Part shown: piece after piece, positions 55,235 through 64,000 of the stretch | How positions within the stretch are numbered: position 1 is the stretch's first letter | Layout of the letters: each line of letters opens with the position of its first letter | Assembly (NCBI RefSeq): GCF_030035675.1 | Contig: NC_084495.1 | Coordinates: forward strand, 11,439,001-11,503,000 | DNA: 64,000 nt | Direction of reading: 5' to 3' | DNA from: Rhineura floridana | Lineage: Eukaryota; Chordata; Lepidosauria; Squamata; Rhineuridae | The notes under the pieces: generated by a model | The model's input: the letters and a program-made list of their open reading frames with translations, nothing else | Database searches by the model: none | What the model was told of the DNA's origin: nothing | Position numbers and translations under genes: made by a program

Positions 55235-55655
55235 ACATTTTATTTTTATTTATTTAATTTATATCCCACCTTTCCCCCCAGAAAGAGTCCAGGGAGGCAA
55301 ACAAAAACACTAAAAGAACTTTAAAACATCTTAAAAACAAAAGATTCTACAACATATTAAAACAAAACATCTTTAAACAAACAATAACTTTAAAACCATC
55401 TTAAAAATCAATTCCAGCACAGATGCAGACTGGGATAAGGTCTCTACTTAAAAGGCGTGTTGAAAGAGGAAGGTCTTCAGTAGGCGCCGAAAAGAGAACA
55501 GAGATGGCGCCTCTCTAGCATTTAAGGGGAGGGAATGCCACAGGATAGATGTCACAACACTAGTGGTCCGCTCCCTATGTTGTGCAGAATGGACCTCCTG
55601 ATAAGATAGCATCTTCATGAGGCCGTCACCTGCAGAGGGCAGTGATCGACTCAAT
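55235..55655 (-). mobile_element. L2-like LINE C-terminus and 3' end
   Basis: The minus strand encodes HRERTTSVVTSILWHSLPLN and FRRLLKTFLFQHAF, the typical L2-clade C-terminus, then a 3' UTR that runs through AT-rich DNA to a (TTTA)n tail at 55,240. Confidence 0.82.
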
Positions 55656-55884
55656 GCACCAACATCTGTTATAGTAGGAAATACAGGTACTGTACCTGTA
55701 TTTTCCTGAAATGAGACAAATAGCTTAAGGGTTGGGTGGGGGAGATTAGACTGGGAAGACTAAGCGGAGTGGGAAGAGTTGAAAGTCCTGCCTTCCAGTG
55801 CCACTTCACATTCAGAGCCTCCTATAGCTGTTTAAACGTTTTTAAAAATCACGATATCTGATAATTAATCTCTTATCCTGTGTC

Positions 55885-56000
55885 AGCGTTCATAAACCTG
55901 GTGTCCTTCAGATGTTTTGCACTATAATTCCTATCATCCCCAGTTGCTGGCTAGGGCTGATGGGAGTTGTAGCACAAAACATATGGAGGGCATCAGGGTA
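55885..56000. repeat. ACTCCCATCA-type foldback MITE
   Basis: The left ggtgtccttcagatgttttg with actataattcctatcatccc pairs with gctgatgggagttgtagcac and aaaacatatggagggcatca. Confidence 0.65.
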
Positions 56001-56004
56001 GTGA

Positions 56005-57070
56005 AAGCTGTCCTGTGTCCCAAAAGGAGCTTTCTAACTTGCCAGGACTCCTCCGATTACATCTGTGCTATAGATCACTTCTTCAGTGGTCCATTTTTGA
56101 CACTGGAGTCCAATTACTTATTGTCTTTGGGACTTTATCAGTACATTCAAGTAGAAAGGAAGCGATCCAGCGGTCAGAACACAAATCCACAGACAAGAAT
56201 GGAAGAGCTGTTCAAAACTGGCTCTATGAAATACATCCAGAAGCATCTGTGGTCATGGTTGTGCCTGCAATTATGTGGGAATATAATGTGTGGACTGGCC
56301 CATCCATGGACACACCTGCAGTGACCCAGCAGCAGTTTCTGCACTCATGTTTTTTTTCCAGCTACGCCAAACCCAGAAACCCAGCTATAGCCGTGGGTGG
56401 ATGGGTTCACCGATTACATTCTCCATTTTCTTTCACATATTACTCATCATGGCTAATCACTGTTTTGTCAGTGAAGGCCTGGCTGTTCTCACATTCCTGG
56501 TTTTACAGCATGATTGGGAGAATGCCTCACTGCTGTGGAGTCTGAAAATTGACCAAAAGTTAAGATGGAAATTAGTGTCTCCCCCCCCCCCCCCGGTTAA
56601 GCTGATCGAGGGGGAGGAAAGGTGCTAAGGCTCAGATCTACCTGGAAGCTTTTACTCAACAGCCCAGAGGTGTTACGGCCACATGTGGTGACAAAATGGC
56701 AAAAGAAGGGTGCTCAGTACATGCTCAGAGGTCATGCTTTTGTCTTGGGACAATGGAACTATGAATCAAAAGATAAGCAAAGCAAGGTTTGGCTGTCCTG
56801 TCTGTGATCTCTGGGATTTTGAGTCTCATTTACACAGTTTCTCCACCAATTTGGAAAAAAAAGGTGGGTTTGTCCATTCAGATCAACCACTGTGTCTGCA
56901 GACTCACTGTGTGGTGTTGTACAAATTATTGTCTTTCAGTCTTGTGGTGGCATATCTGTGAAAGTGAGGGCCAAACAGCTTTTAGACATTAAGACATGTG
57001 ATCAAATTTGCTCATTTGGTGTACCGCCCCTTGAAATAGGTGTAAGTTCAGGCGAGACAGAATGCCTTTC
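56005..57070. other. No recognised gene; poly-C tract at 56,580
   Basis: Several overlapping open frames (up to 176 codons at 56,015-56,545) have no family resemblance. A run of 14 C bases lies at 56,580-56,594. The open frame begins near a MITE, supporting chance. Confidence 0.35.
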
Positions 57071-57074
57071 CTGG

Positions 57075-57272
57075 ATATTTTTGTTTCTTAATATAATGTT
57101 ATTTGCTATTTAATTTAATTGTTTGTACAATGTATTGCTTATTGATGTATTGCTTTATTGATGTATTGCCTTGTGGATGTATTTTTATATTTGTGTTTAC
57201 TTTTTCTGTAAGCCGCCTTGAGGGCCTTTTGGCCGAAAGGCGGGGTACAAATAAACATTAACATAACATTAT
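57075..57272 (+). mobile_element. L2-like LINE 3' UTR
   Basis: The plus strand ctgtaagccgccttgagggc and ccttttggccgaaaggcggg leads to gtacaaataaacattaac and an (ATT)n tail. Confidence 0.75.
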
Positions 57273-57400
57273 TATTATTATTATTATTATTACTACTACT
57301 ACTACTACATTTGTATACCACCCCATAGCCGAAGCTCTCTGGGCGGTTTACAACAATTAAAACATTAAAAACAAATACAAAATACAAACACAGCATGTTC
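57273..57400 (-). mobile_element. L2-like LINE 3' UTR, tail-to-tail with the previous one
   Basis: (ATT)n and (ACT)n repeats are followed by the reverse complement of the cagcttcggctatggggc 3' UTR (accccatagccgaagctctc, tgggcggtttacaacaatta). It belongs to the subfamily of 2,960 and 14,683. Confidence 0.8.
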
Positions 57401-57749
57401 ACATTAGCCATGCCACATCACAGGGTCTACATGTATTTGCTGAAAGATGGACTCCACTGAACAAAACCTGGTAACAATTATTGCCCACAACAGCAATGGA
57501 ATAACAGCAGCCTTCCTGATGAAAAGCTGTCCTAAATGTTAGGCTGCCAGAAGCTGGAATCGATGAGAGTATTCTGTTGCTACACACTGGGTGCTGACCT
57601 TAAAAAGAAGGGCACCACTTTACTCTAAAGGTGTTCTTTGTTGAAAGAGCTATGTGCAACATTACCTGCATCCCAGAACGAACTCACTGACTTTCTGATG
57701 ACTTCTGGTTCATGAGAACTCCAGGTTGAATTTACAGGCATTGCATTCT

Positions 57750-57960
57750 ACGATATCTGCCAGATCTCCTGGGGAGGGCCTTCTTGTGATTCCACCAACG
57801 GGTTATACAGTGACATAGGACACAGCCTTCTCAATGGTAGCATCCTACCTGGACAATTCCCTCTTCCAAGAGGTGAGATTGTCATCCTCAGTACTGAGTC
57901 TTTGGCATCATTCAAATACACATTTGTTCCACACCAGGCTTTTCTGACAGATGGAGGTGT
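57750..57960 (+). mobile_element. LINE C-terminal fragment (L2/CR1-like), weak
   Basis: The segment ccttctcaatggtagcatcc, acaattccctcttccaagag and acaccaggcttttctgac follows the order of the F-S-V-V-A-P-K-L-W-N region and C-terminus of L2-like elements. The frame is broken. Confidence 0.45.
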
Positions 57961-57971
57961 TCAAGGTGAAT

Positions 57972-58500
57972 GTAAGAACATAAGAAGAGTCCTGCTGGAT
58001 CAAGCCCATCTAGTCCAGCATCCTGTTCTCACAGCAGCCAACCAGATGCCCAAGGGAAGCCCACAAGCAGGACCTGAGTGCAAGAGCACTCTTCCCTCCC
58101 TGCGGCTTCTGACAACTGGTTTTCAGAAGCATACTGCCTCTGACCATGGAGACAGAGCATAGCTAATGTGGCTAGTATCCATTTATTGCCTTATCCTCCA
58201 TGAATTTATCTACTCCTCTTTTAAAGTCCTCCAAGTTGGTGGCCATCAGTGCTTCTTGTGAGAGCAAATTCCATAGTTTAACTATGCATTGTGTGAAGAA
58301 GTTATTTCTTCTATTCTGAATTTGCCAACATGCAGCTTCATTGGATGTCCACAAATTCTAGTGTGAGAAGAGAAAGTCTTCTCTATGCACATTCTCCATG
58401 CCATGGCATAATTTCAATAATTTTCTTCTTTCAGTTCTATATGCTTTTCTAAGGCTCAGATTAATTCTACTGGTCCAACTTACCCAGATCCCAAAGTGTA
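57972..58500 (-). mobile_element. CR1-like LINE C-terminus and 3' end
   Basis: The minus strand encodes FFTQCIVKLWNLLSQEALMA, TNLEDFKRGVDKFMEDKAIN and a terminal GY stop. Its 3' UTR ends at the plus-strand gtaagaacataagaag. It is in opposite orientation to 49,215 and 60,265. Upstream coding is diverged. Confidence 0.85.
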
Positions 58501-58894
58501 TGGAATCTCTTTCTGTTTGGGGAGGGGGAAGACATATGATCCAGGGGGAAAGAGAAAGAAGTGGCCAGAGAGAGTGATGCCAATGGCACTCACTGAAAAA
58601 TCCACAGACCTACAAAGGTTAGTCAACTCTTGTCTTCATCTCAGCTGGTTTCGTACTCTTCGCAGAGTTTATATAGGAGGAAGCAGGAGATGATTGGTTC
58701 CTCCTGATCACCTGAACTCCTGGCTAAGATAGTTCTGCTCAGAGATTTCTGCCAGCTGGCTTAAATGGCATCGTTTCTCACTTTGGCCAGCAGTCCTAGT
58801 GGCACCATGAATCTGGGCCCTGATTCCCAGGGCTGCTGGTTTCAGACCCATGGCAGTTGACATCTTCTCACAAGAAAGGGAAGGGATATGCATG

Positions 58895-59235
58895 TGCGCT
58901 AGATCCGGAGAGTGGTGACAAGATCTAGGGCCTTCTCAGTGGTGGCCCCCGAACTATGGAATGGTCTCCCCGAGGAGGTGCGCCTGGCGCCGACACTATC
59001 ATCTTTTCAGCGCCAGGTTAAAACCTTTCTCTTCTCTGAGGCATTTTAATTCCTGTTAATTCTAAATTATTATATTTTGATTTTAGACTGTACAGTTTTT
59101 TGTACAGTTTTGTATTGTGATATACTGTATTGTGTTATTTTTATTGTATTTTTAATGTTCACCGCCCAGAGAGCTGTTGCTAGTCGGGCGGTATATAAGC
59201 TTAATAAAATAAAATAATAAATAAATAAATAAAAG
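58895..59235 (+). mobile_element. L2/CR1-clade LINE 3' end
   Basis: The plus strand carries ccttctcagtggtggccccc, aatggtctccccgaggaggt, a C-terminal caggttaaaacctttctctt and the 3' UTR accgcccagagagctgttgc with (AAAT)n. It is close to the 14,683 element but a distinct 3' UTR variant. Confidence 0.85.
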
Positions 59236-59239
59236 TTCT

Positions 59240-59514
59240 CCCCCAAATGTAATGCTTGAAATGATTTTAGCATGTTTTCTCTCTCTTTCTGAACCAAAGT
59301 GATTCAGGAAAAGGGATAGTGTGAAACGAACAAATCCTTCAACACTAGCAGGCGAGATTTACAATATTATCAAGCTTAATTAGCATTAGTGTCGCTCTCC
59401 TAAGGTGCTCAGTATAGCTTTCTTGTGCTAAACTTTTTAATCTGGCATTAGGAAGAATGGCTTTTAAAATTACATTATGAAACAATAATTAGTTTCAAGG
59501 CAAGACTCTAGCGA
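59240..59514. other. No recognised feature
   Basis: AT-rich DNA between a LINE tail and the 409-bp repeat unit. Confidence 0.3.
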
Positions 59515-59923
59515 TTTATCCCAAATCTCTCCACGTGCTTCCTAAACCACTCTGCTGTGCTGCCAATATTCTCTACCTTGTAAGCTAATGCTGTGAGTTT
59601 TTCTCCAGATCAGTTTCCTACGTAACCCTACATGGGATCAGTTTCAGCTTTTGAGGCCTGTGGATGTGGACAGGGTGCTTGTGGCTATCCATCTGGCTTC
59701 CTCCCCTCTTGACTCTTGCCCAACCTGGCTAATTAGAGGACGCCAGTGAGGGAGTGACCAAGTGATCACCCAGTACCATGATTTGTGTCCAGAAAAGCAC
59801 TGGGAGCCACTGGTTGTGACCAGTGCACATCACTCCCCTGCCTGTTTGTTCAGCTGATGGGAGGGTTGGCAGGACCAACAGGGGCTGAGTGGTCCTCATA
59901 ACACAAGAGGTGATGTTGGCAAG
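59515..59923. repeat. 409-bp repeat unit, second copy
   Basis: Same orientation, same ends (tttatcccaaatctctcc to gaggtgatgttggcaag) and same length as 49,398-49,806. I count about five substitutions over 409 bases, so divergence is near 1%. There is no obvious flanking duplication here, apart from a ggcaag in the left flank at 59,499-59,504. Confidence 0.9.
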
Positions 59924-59932
59924 AGGCTGTAC

Positions 59933-60078
59933 AAGGGTTGGGGAACTTTTGGCCTTCCAGATGTTGCTGCACTACAACTCCCATCTTCCCTAATAATTGG
60001 CTGTGTCACCTGGGACTGATGGTAATTGGACTCCAACAACATCTGCAGAGCCAAAGGTTCCTCACCCCTGGGCTATCC
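59933..60078. repeat. ACTCCCATCA-type foldback MITE, with hAT-like ends
   Basis: The left gggttggggaacttttggcc and cagatgttgctgcactac pair with ccaacaacatctgcagagcc and aaaggttcctcacccctggg. The core tcttccctaataattggctg is degenerate. Confidence 0.7.
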
Positions 60079-60264
60079 CATGGCACATTGAGACTCTGGG
60101 GGCTTTGTCCAAGCATTCAGCTGGGCAGCTTTCCAAACTGGAAAACAAAGAAGTGACAGAGTCAACATACCCTTAGGTTCAGATCTTGCCATCTATTATT
60201 ATTGTTGTAGTTGTTATTTCAGCCCCTTTAGGCTTGGGTGTATCTTTTAACTGTTTTCCAAAGG

Positions 60265-60545
60265 GCATCCCACCAACTTGGATGGCTTTAAAATAGGATT
60301 AGACAAATTCATGGATAAAGCTGTCAGTGGCTACTAGCCATGATGGCTATGCTCACCCTCCACAGTCGGAGGCAGTATGCTTCCAAATACCAGTTGATGG
60401 AACTGCAGGAGTGAATGCTCCTGTGCTCATGTCCTGCTTGGGTGCTTTCCATTGGGGCTTCCGGCTGGCCAGTGTCAGAACAGGATGTTGGACTAGATGG
60501 GCCATTGGCCTGATCCAGCAGGCTCCTCTTCTGTTTTTATGACTG
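60265..60545 (+). mobile_element. CR1-like LINE 3' end
   Basis: It contains aacttggatggctttaaaat, aaattcatggataaagctg and a 3' UTR with cagaacaggatgttggacta ending gcaggctcctcttctg. It is the same family as 49,215. 5'-truncated. Confidence 0.8.
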
Positions 60546-60904
60546 TGTAAATGCTTGTTATCCGTTTGATTTGTAGCACTAAAAGTAATGCATCTATCTC
60601 CTATGAACATCAAACAGGGTGCCAAATCCAGCGTAATTTCCAATGCCTTGATAATTACTCCAAAGGCCTCAGGAGCAGATAATTTCAAAGCCATTTTTGC
60701 TAATTAAGTAATGAGTAAGTTTTTTTGAGAGACGCCAATAGCAAAGTGATTATTCTAATTCCTACATTTTCAAATGGTACTTTCCTTTAGTACTGACGTG
60801 GTGCTGTGCTATGCGTCTGTTTTTACTGTGATTCAGGAGCCCCCAGAGAATGCTTCCCAGGATGATTTACTGCTGTTAATGTAGTAAATATGCCTGAAGA
60901 TATT

Positions 60905-60990
60905 ATTTACCTTTATTTCTGTCCTGCCTTTTGATCCAGAAGGATCCTCCAGGCAGCTTACAAAATTAATAAAATATAATTGCATTATTG
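60905..60990 (-). mobile_element. LINE 3' UTR remnant (L2-like)
   Basis: The segment tttatttctgtcctgccttt, ccagaaggatcctccaggca and gcttacaaaattaataaaat is a reverse-strand L2-like tail. Confidence 0.5.
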
Positions 60991-61316
60991 ATGCTTCTAC
61001 CTCCACTGATGCTTAATGTTCCTTGGGAGCAGCATCTCCCTCCCCTGCCTCCAGTTCTCATTAGGACTTTGGAGTAGATTTCAGCCTAGCACATTCCACA
61101 CCTGCAGCCACTGAGAGGCCCATGGCCAGGTGACGTGCTTCTTATTTCTTTCAACTTATTTTATTTCTCCCACACTGACAAAGGAGACCACAGTCTTTTC
61201 AGCCATCACTGTCCCAGGATGCTGATCCCTCCCCTTTTTGGGGTCTGTTAACTTCCTCCCTTCTCCCACCCCCAAAATAGGAGGGTGCTGTTTGCAGGGG
61301 CATGTCCCTCCTCCTA

Positions 61317-61650
61317 GGGTTGCCAGGCTCAGGGCCTGAGACTGATCCTGTATCTTTAGGAGAAGAGAAAGTCAGCCAAGTGCAGGTGTTCTTGCAATGC
61401 TGTAATGGGAAAAACCACAAGGTGGAATTCTCCCTTTCCCCTGCACTACTTTTAAAGATACAGAAGACCTCTTGGAGGCTGGGCCTGGCAACCAAGAGGT
61501 CTTCTGTATCTTTCAAAGTTGTGGAGGGAGAAGGGAGAATTCCACCTTGTGGTTTTTCCCATTACAGGGTTGCAAGAACACCTGTACATGGCTGACTTTC
61601 TCTTCTCCTAAAGATACAGGATCAGTCTCAGGCCATGGACCTGGCAACCC
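61317..61650. mobile_element. Foldback element, 334 bp, TA-flanked, near-perfect palindrome
   Basis: Second copy of the 41,126 element. Arms: gggttgccaggctcagggcc, gatcctgtatctttaggaga, agagaaagtcagccaagtgc, ggtggaattctccctttccc; the right arm mirrors them in reverse. The loop lies near 61,472-61,490 (gaggctgggcctggc). TA sits on both sides (61,315-61,316 and 61,651-61,652). Confidence 0.87.
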
Positions 61651-61652
61651 TA

Positions 61653-61825
61653 CTGGTAGAGCATCTGCTTTGCATGCAGAAGGTCCCAGGTATAACCCCT
61701 GGCATTGCTAGATAAGGCTGGGAATGTCTCCTGACTGAAAACCTAGAGAGCCACTGCTGGTCAGTGCAGACAGTACTGAGGTAGATGGACTGACTCTGTA
61801 TAAGGCAGCTTCCTATGTCCTGGTG
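61653..61825 (+). mobile_element. tRNA-headed SINE, head truncated
   Basis: It starts inside the head (ctggtagagcatctgctttg) and continues with gcatgcagaaggtcccagg, ctagataaggctgggaatgt and gtataaggcagcttcctatg. The foldback element abuts its start. Confidence 0.75.
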
Positions 61826-61829
61826 TGGT

Positions 61830-62385
61830 GGCCGCAGTGATCCGCAGTAACACCAGCATCAGGAGGGCATCCATCACAACAACCACTCGCTTAAAGCTTA
61901 TCTTGGGTTGCCTGGGCATACAAAGTTCAGTTCCTGATTCAAACTGCTCATGATGCTCTTAGTCGAAGAAGGAAACAGGAGCTAGGAAGACAAACACAAT
62001 CAGAGATCATTCTTACAGAGCAGACGCCCCTCATATCAAGAGGCAGAGGTGCCACTTTCTAATTCACCCAAGCATGTTTATCCAAAGATAACCTAGCCTG
62101 ATTGCACAAAATGACTCTAATCAGCGATCACAAGCAAATGTGCCTTATCAAGAGCGGTACTATCATACTGATAATGCATGTTAACCCTTTGTCAAATGTG
62201 TGCTTTCATGTTAGGAGGAATATCTTAGGCACAGTATTTCCGTTTAGCAAAGGCCCACTGGAAGTTTGCAGAGACAATGAAAGAAGAAGGGATGGTTGCC
62301 AAACATGAAAACGTGTGATGATTCTTCCCATGGATCTGTAGATAGCTCTACCAAAAGATAACTAACAAGTTTCTGCACACGCCTG
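61830..62385. other. No recognised feature
   Basis: AT-rich DNA without assignable ends. Confidence 0.35.
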
Positions 62386-62389
62386 CAGC

Positions 62390-63017
62390 CAGGGCCGGCT
62401 CCAGGCATGCCAGGGCCCTTGGACATCAGGTTGCCCTGGGCCCTGGTGTGTGCGTGAGAGCGTGAGCGGCTCACATGCGCCCCCACGCCCCCACCTACCT
62501 TTCTCCTGTCTTTTACCATTGCCCTTAATGAAGATGGTGGCCACGGTTTCCCTAAGGGGATGAAGCCTCCGCCGCCATCTTTGTTGATGGCACATGTGCG
62601 TGCTATGCGCGCGCATCTCTGCCATCAACTAAGATGGCAGCCGCGGCTTCAGTACCTTAGGGCACCCTTTCCCAACCAGTGTGCCTCCAGATGTTGTTGG
62701 ACCACAACTCCCATCTTTCCTGGCCATTGGCAGTGCTGGCTGAGGCTGATGGGAGTTGTGGTCCAACAACATCTGGAGGCACACTGGTTGGGAAAGGCTG
62801 CCTTAGGGAAACCACGACCGCCATCTTCATTAAGGGCAATGGTAAAAGACAGGAGACAGGTAGGTGAGGCAATGGAATGGCGGGCAGGCGGATGGTACCG
62901 CAGATCGCGGATCGCGGAAGGGGAACAGAGGGCCACTCAGGGGCCCCTCAGGGGCTCCTGTAGTTCCGGGGCCCTTGGGCCAGTGCCCCACCTGGCCGCC
63001 CTTTAGAACCGGCCCTG
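62390..63017. mobile_element. hAT element, 628 bp, 8-bp target duplication, nested palindromes
   Basis: Terminal inverted repeats are cagggccggctccagg and gaaccggccctg. The flanks cctgcagc (62,382-62,389) and cttgcagc (63,018-63,025) match at 7 of 8. Internally, gtcttttaccattgccctta and taagggcaatggtaaaagac face each other at 62,508 and 62,852, and inside them lies an ACTCCCATCA-type foldback (62,663-62,805). No transposase ORF; both strands show spurious frames. Confidence 0.82.
62663..62805. repeat. ACTCCCATCA-type foldback MITE within a hAT element
   Basis: The left accctttcccaaccagtgtg with cctccagatgttgttgga pairs with tccaacaacatctggaggca and cactggttgggaaaggctgc. The arms are long and nearly perfect. 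Confidence 0.8.
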
Positions 63018-63292
63018 CTTGCAGCCTAGTTCTCAGAAACAGAAGATAAAGTGGTAAACCTGTGTCTAGACTGAACCACTTCAGACAAAGTGTGGGCTTA
63101 CACGATGGAACTCTCTTCTACAAAAAAGATCTGCATAGAGAAGAACAGTAGTATTTCAGGTTCTCTGTGGCTTCTCATATTCTTTGTGCAGTTTTTTTTT
63201 TTTAAATGGAAGAACATTCAACCATTACAGCCCCCATGAAAGTCTGAAGTGGTACAACCCAGACACAGGCTTACTACTCCATCTGCAGCAAC

Positions 63293-63343
63293 CTTGCTGA
63301 AGCTGAGCTAGCATAGGTGTGGACAATGCTTAGATGGGAGACT
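63293..63343 (+). ncRNA. 5S rRNA-like fragment (pseudogene or SINE head)
   Basis: The segment ttgctgaagctgagctagca with a following gacaatgcttagatgggaga follows the order of the vertebrate 5S rRNA internal promoter (gaagctaagcaggg, then tacttggatgggagacc). It is degenerate with an intervening block that fits ...gtcgggcctggttag... only loosely. It could derive from a 5S pseudogene or a 5S-headed SINE. Confidence 0.5.
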
Positions 63344-63393
63344 GAACGAATTAACGTAACAGATTAACGAATTAACGTAACGTAACAGATTCA
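63344..63393 (+). repeat. Short tandem duplication
   Basis: Two tandem, imperfect copies of a unit close to aacgaattaacgtaacagat directly follow the 5S-like fragment. Confidence 0.7.
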
Positions 63394-63794
63394 ATGCTTA
63401 TGAGCAAAGTGCAGACAAACATATAAAAATGCTGATGCACTGTGTTTTGAAATTTCTGTTTCATTCAAGGCAATCCAGCCTCTCTGGATATTTCTGAAAA
63501 GGAAATCCTAGGTATTGTTCCAAATTCTAAGGAGGTCTGGACAAGATAAACTTTAGTTGTTCTAGCTGGTTACTACATTTACAGAGAGCTAGCCCTATCA
63601 TTAGGCAAAGTGAGATGACTGCCTCAGGCAGCACATGCAATGTACCTTGTGACCCCTGCCTCCCACAAGTGAGCCGGTTGCCCTCACGATGCTGTCTCAG
63701 CGTTGAAGTGAGATTCAAGTGCCAGTCCAGTTTGGCTTCTGTATGAAGAATGGACAGTTGCGTGATTTTTTCCCCTTAGTCTCAGGCAGCAAAA

Positions 63795-64000
63795 CAACTT
63801 ATTTATTTATTTATATTAAAGTATTTGTAAGCCACACTTATAAGTCCATCAAGGAGGCATGCAACGTACAAAAACATTATACAATTAAAAACCAATAAAA
63901 ACATCATTAAAAACAATAATAAAAGGGTCAACAAATACTGCACTGGTTGAAAGGGGGGGGGAAATCATGTTAAAAGGCTTGTCTAAAAAGTTCAGTTTTC
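63795..64000 (-). mobile_element. LINE 3' UTR (L2-like), runs off the window
   Basis: (TTTA)n is followed by gtaagccacacttataagtc, catcaaggaggcatgcaacg and A-rich DNA. The coding part, if present, lies beyond 64,000. Confidence 0.65.

Noticed and set aside
56015-56545. 176-codon plus-strand open frame
   Set aside because: No recognisable domain, overlaps other frames of similar length, and its 5' end lies next to a MITE. Not supported as a gene.
1-64000. Prokaryotic-type systems, CRISPR arrays or operons
   Set aside because: Repeats are interspersed and vertebrate in type; no evenly spaced direct repeats or co-directional intronless gene clusters exist.

Overview
This is about 64 kb of vertebrate nuclear DNA, almost certainly from a squamate reptile (a lizard). 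The evidence is the repeat set: Sauria-type SINEs ending in an ACCTTT-like tail, SINEs with a BovB-like 3' end, a BovB/RTE LINE fragment, many L2/CR1-clade LINEs ending in short (ATT)n or (AAAT)n tails, and a dense population of palindromic hAT-like and TA-flanked miniature elements. There is no operon structure. No bacterial, organellar or exogenous viral gene is visible, and there is no CRISPR array.

Only one host gene is recognised. It is the first coding exon of TMEM164, on the minus strand at 22,322-22,829, with the ATG at 22,687 and a clean CAG|GTGAGA donor. A GC-rich, CpG-dense block at about 24,170-25,250 lies 1.3-2.4 kb upstream in the direction of transcription. It is the obvious promoter and first-exon region, and a non-coding exon 1 ending near 24,052 is possible. 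On this reading, 1-22,321 is the start of a large intron of TMEM164, 22,830 to about 24,051 is intron 1, and about 25,250-64,000 is upstream intergenic DNA. No other TMEM164 exon was recognised in the first 22 kb.

Region by region. 0.6-5.8 kb: hAT remnants and an L2-clade LINE carrying a second L2-clade LINE nested in opposite orientation. 7.2-11.5 kb: LINE tails, two intact SINEs with perfect target duplications, and MITEs. 13.7-15.2 kb: hAT remnant, an AT-rich repeat and an L2 3' half. 17.7-20.9 kb: SINEs, MITEs and an L2 fragment. 22.3-25.3 kb: TMEM164 exon and CpG island. 25.3-33.1 kb: CR1/L2 fragments and a 1.13-kb hAT element with an 8-bp target duplication. 33.1-46.2 kb: unclassified repeats, BovB, hAT elements, and an L2 interrupted by a foldback element. 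47.7-50.6 kb: CR1-like LINE with an unusual 405-bp insertion flanked by a 51-bp duplication. 50.6-64 kb: SINEs, CR1, L2, a second copy of the 409-bp unit, a second foldback element, a 628-bp hAT with nested palindromes, and a 5S-like fragment.

The most interesting signals are structural. They are the 405/409-bp repeat with its very long target duplication, two near-complete foldback elements inserted at TA, and about 16 copies of one ACTCCCATCA-type inverted-repeat MITE. All family names were assigned by reading motifs and ends, not by database search.
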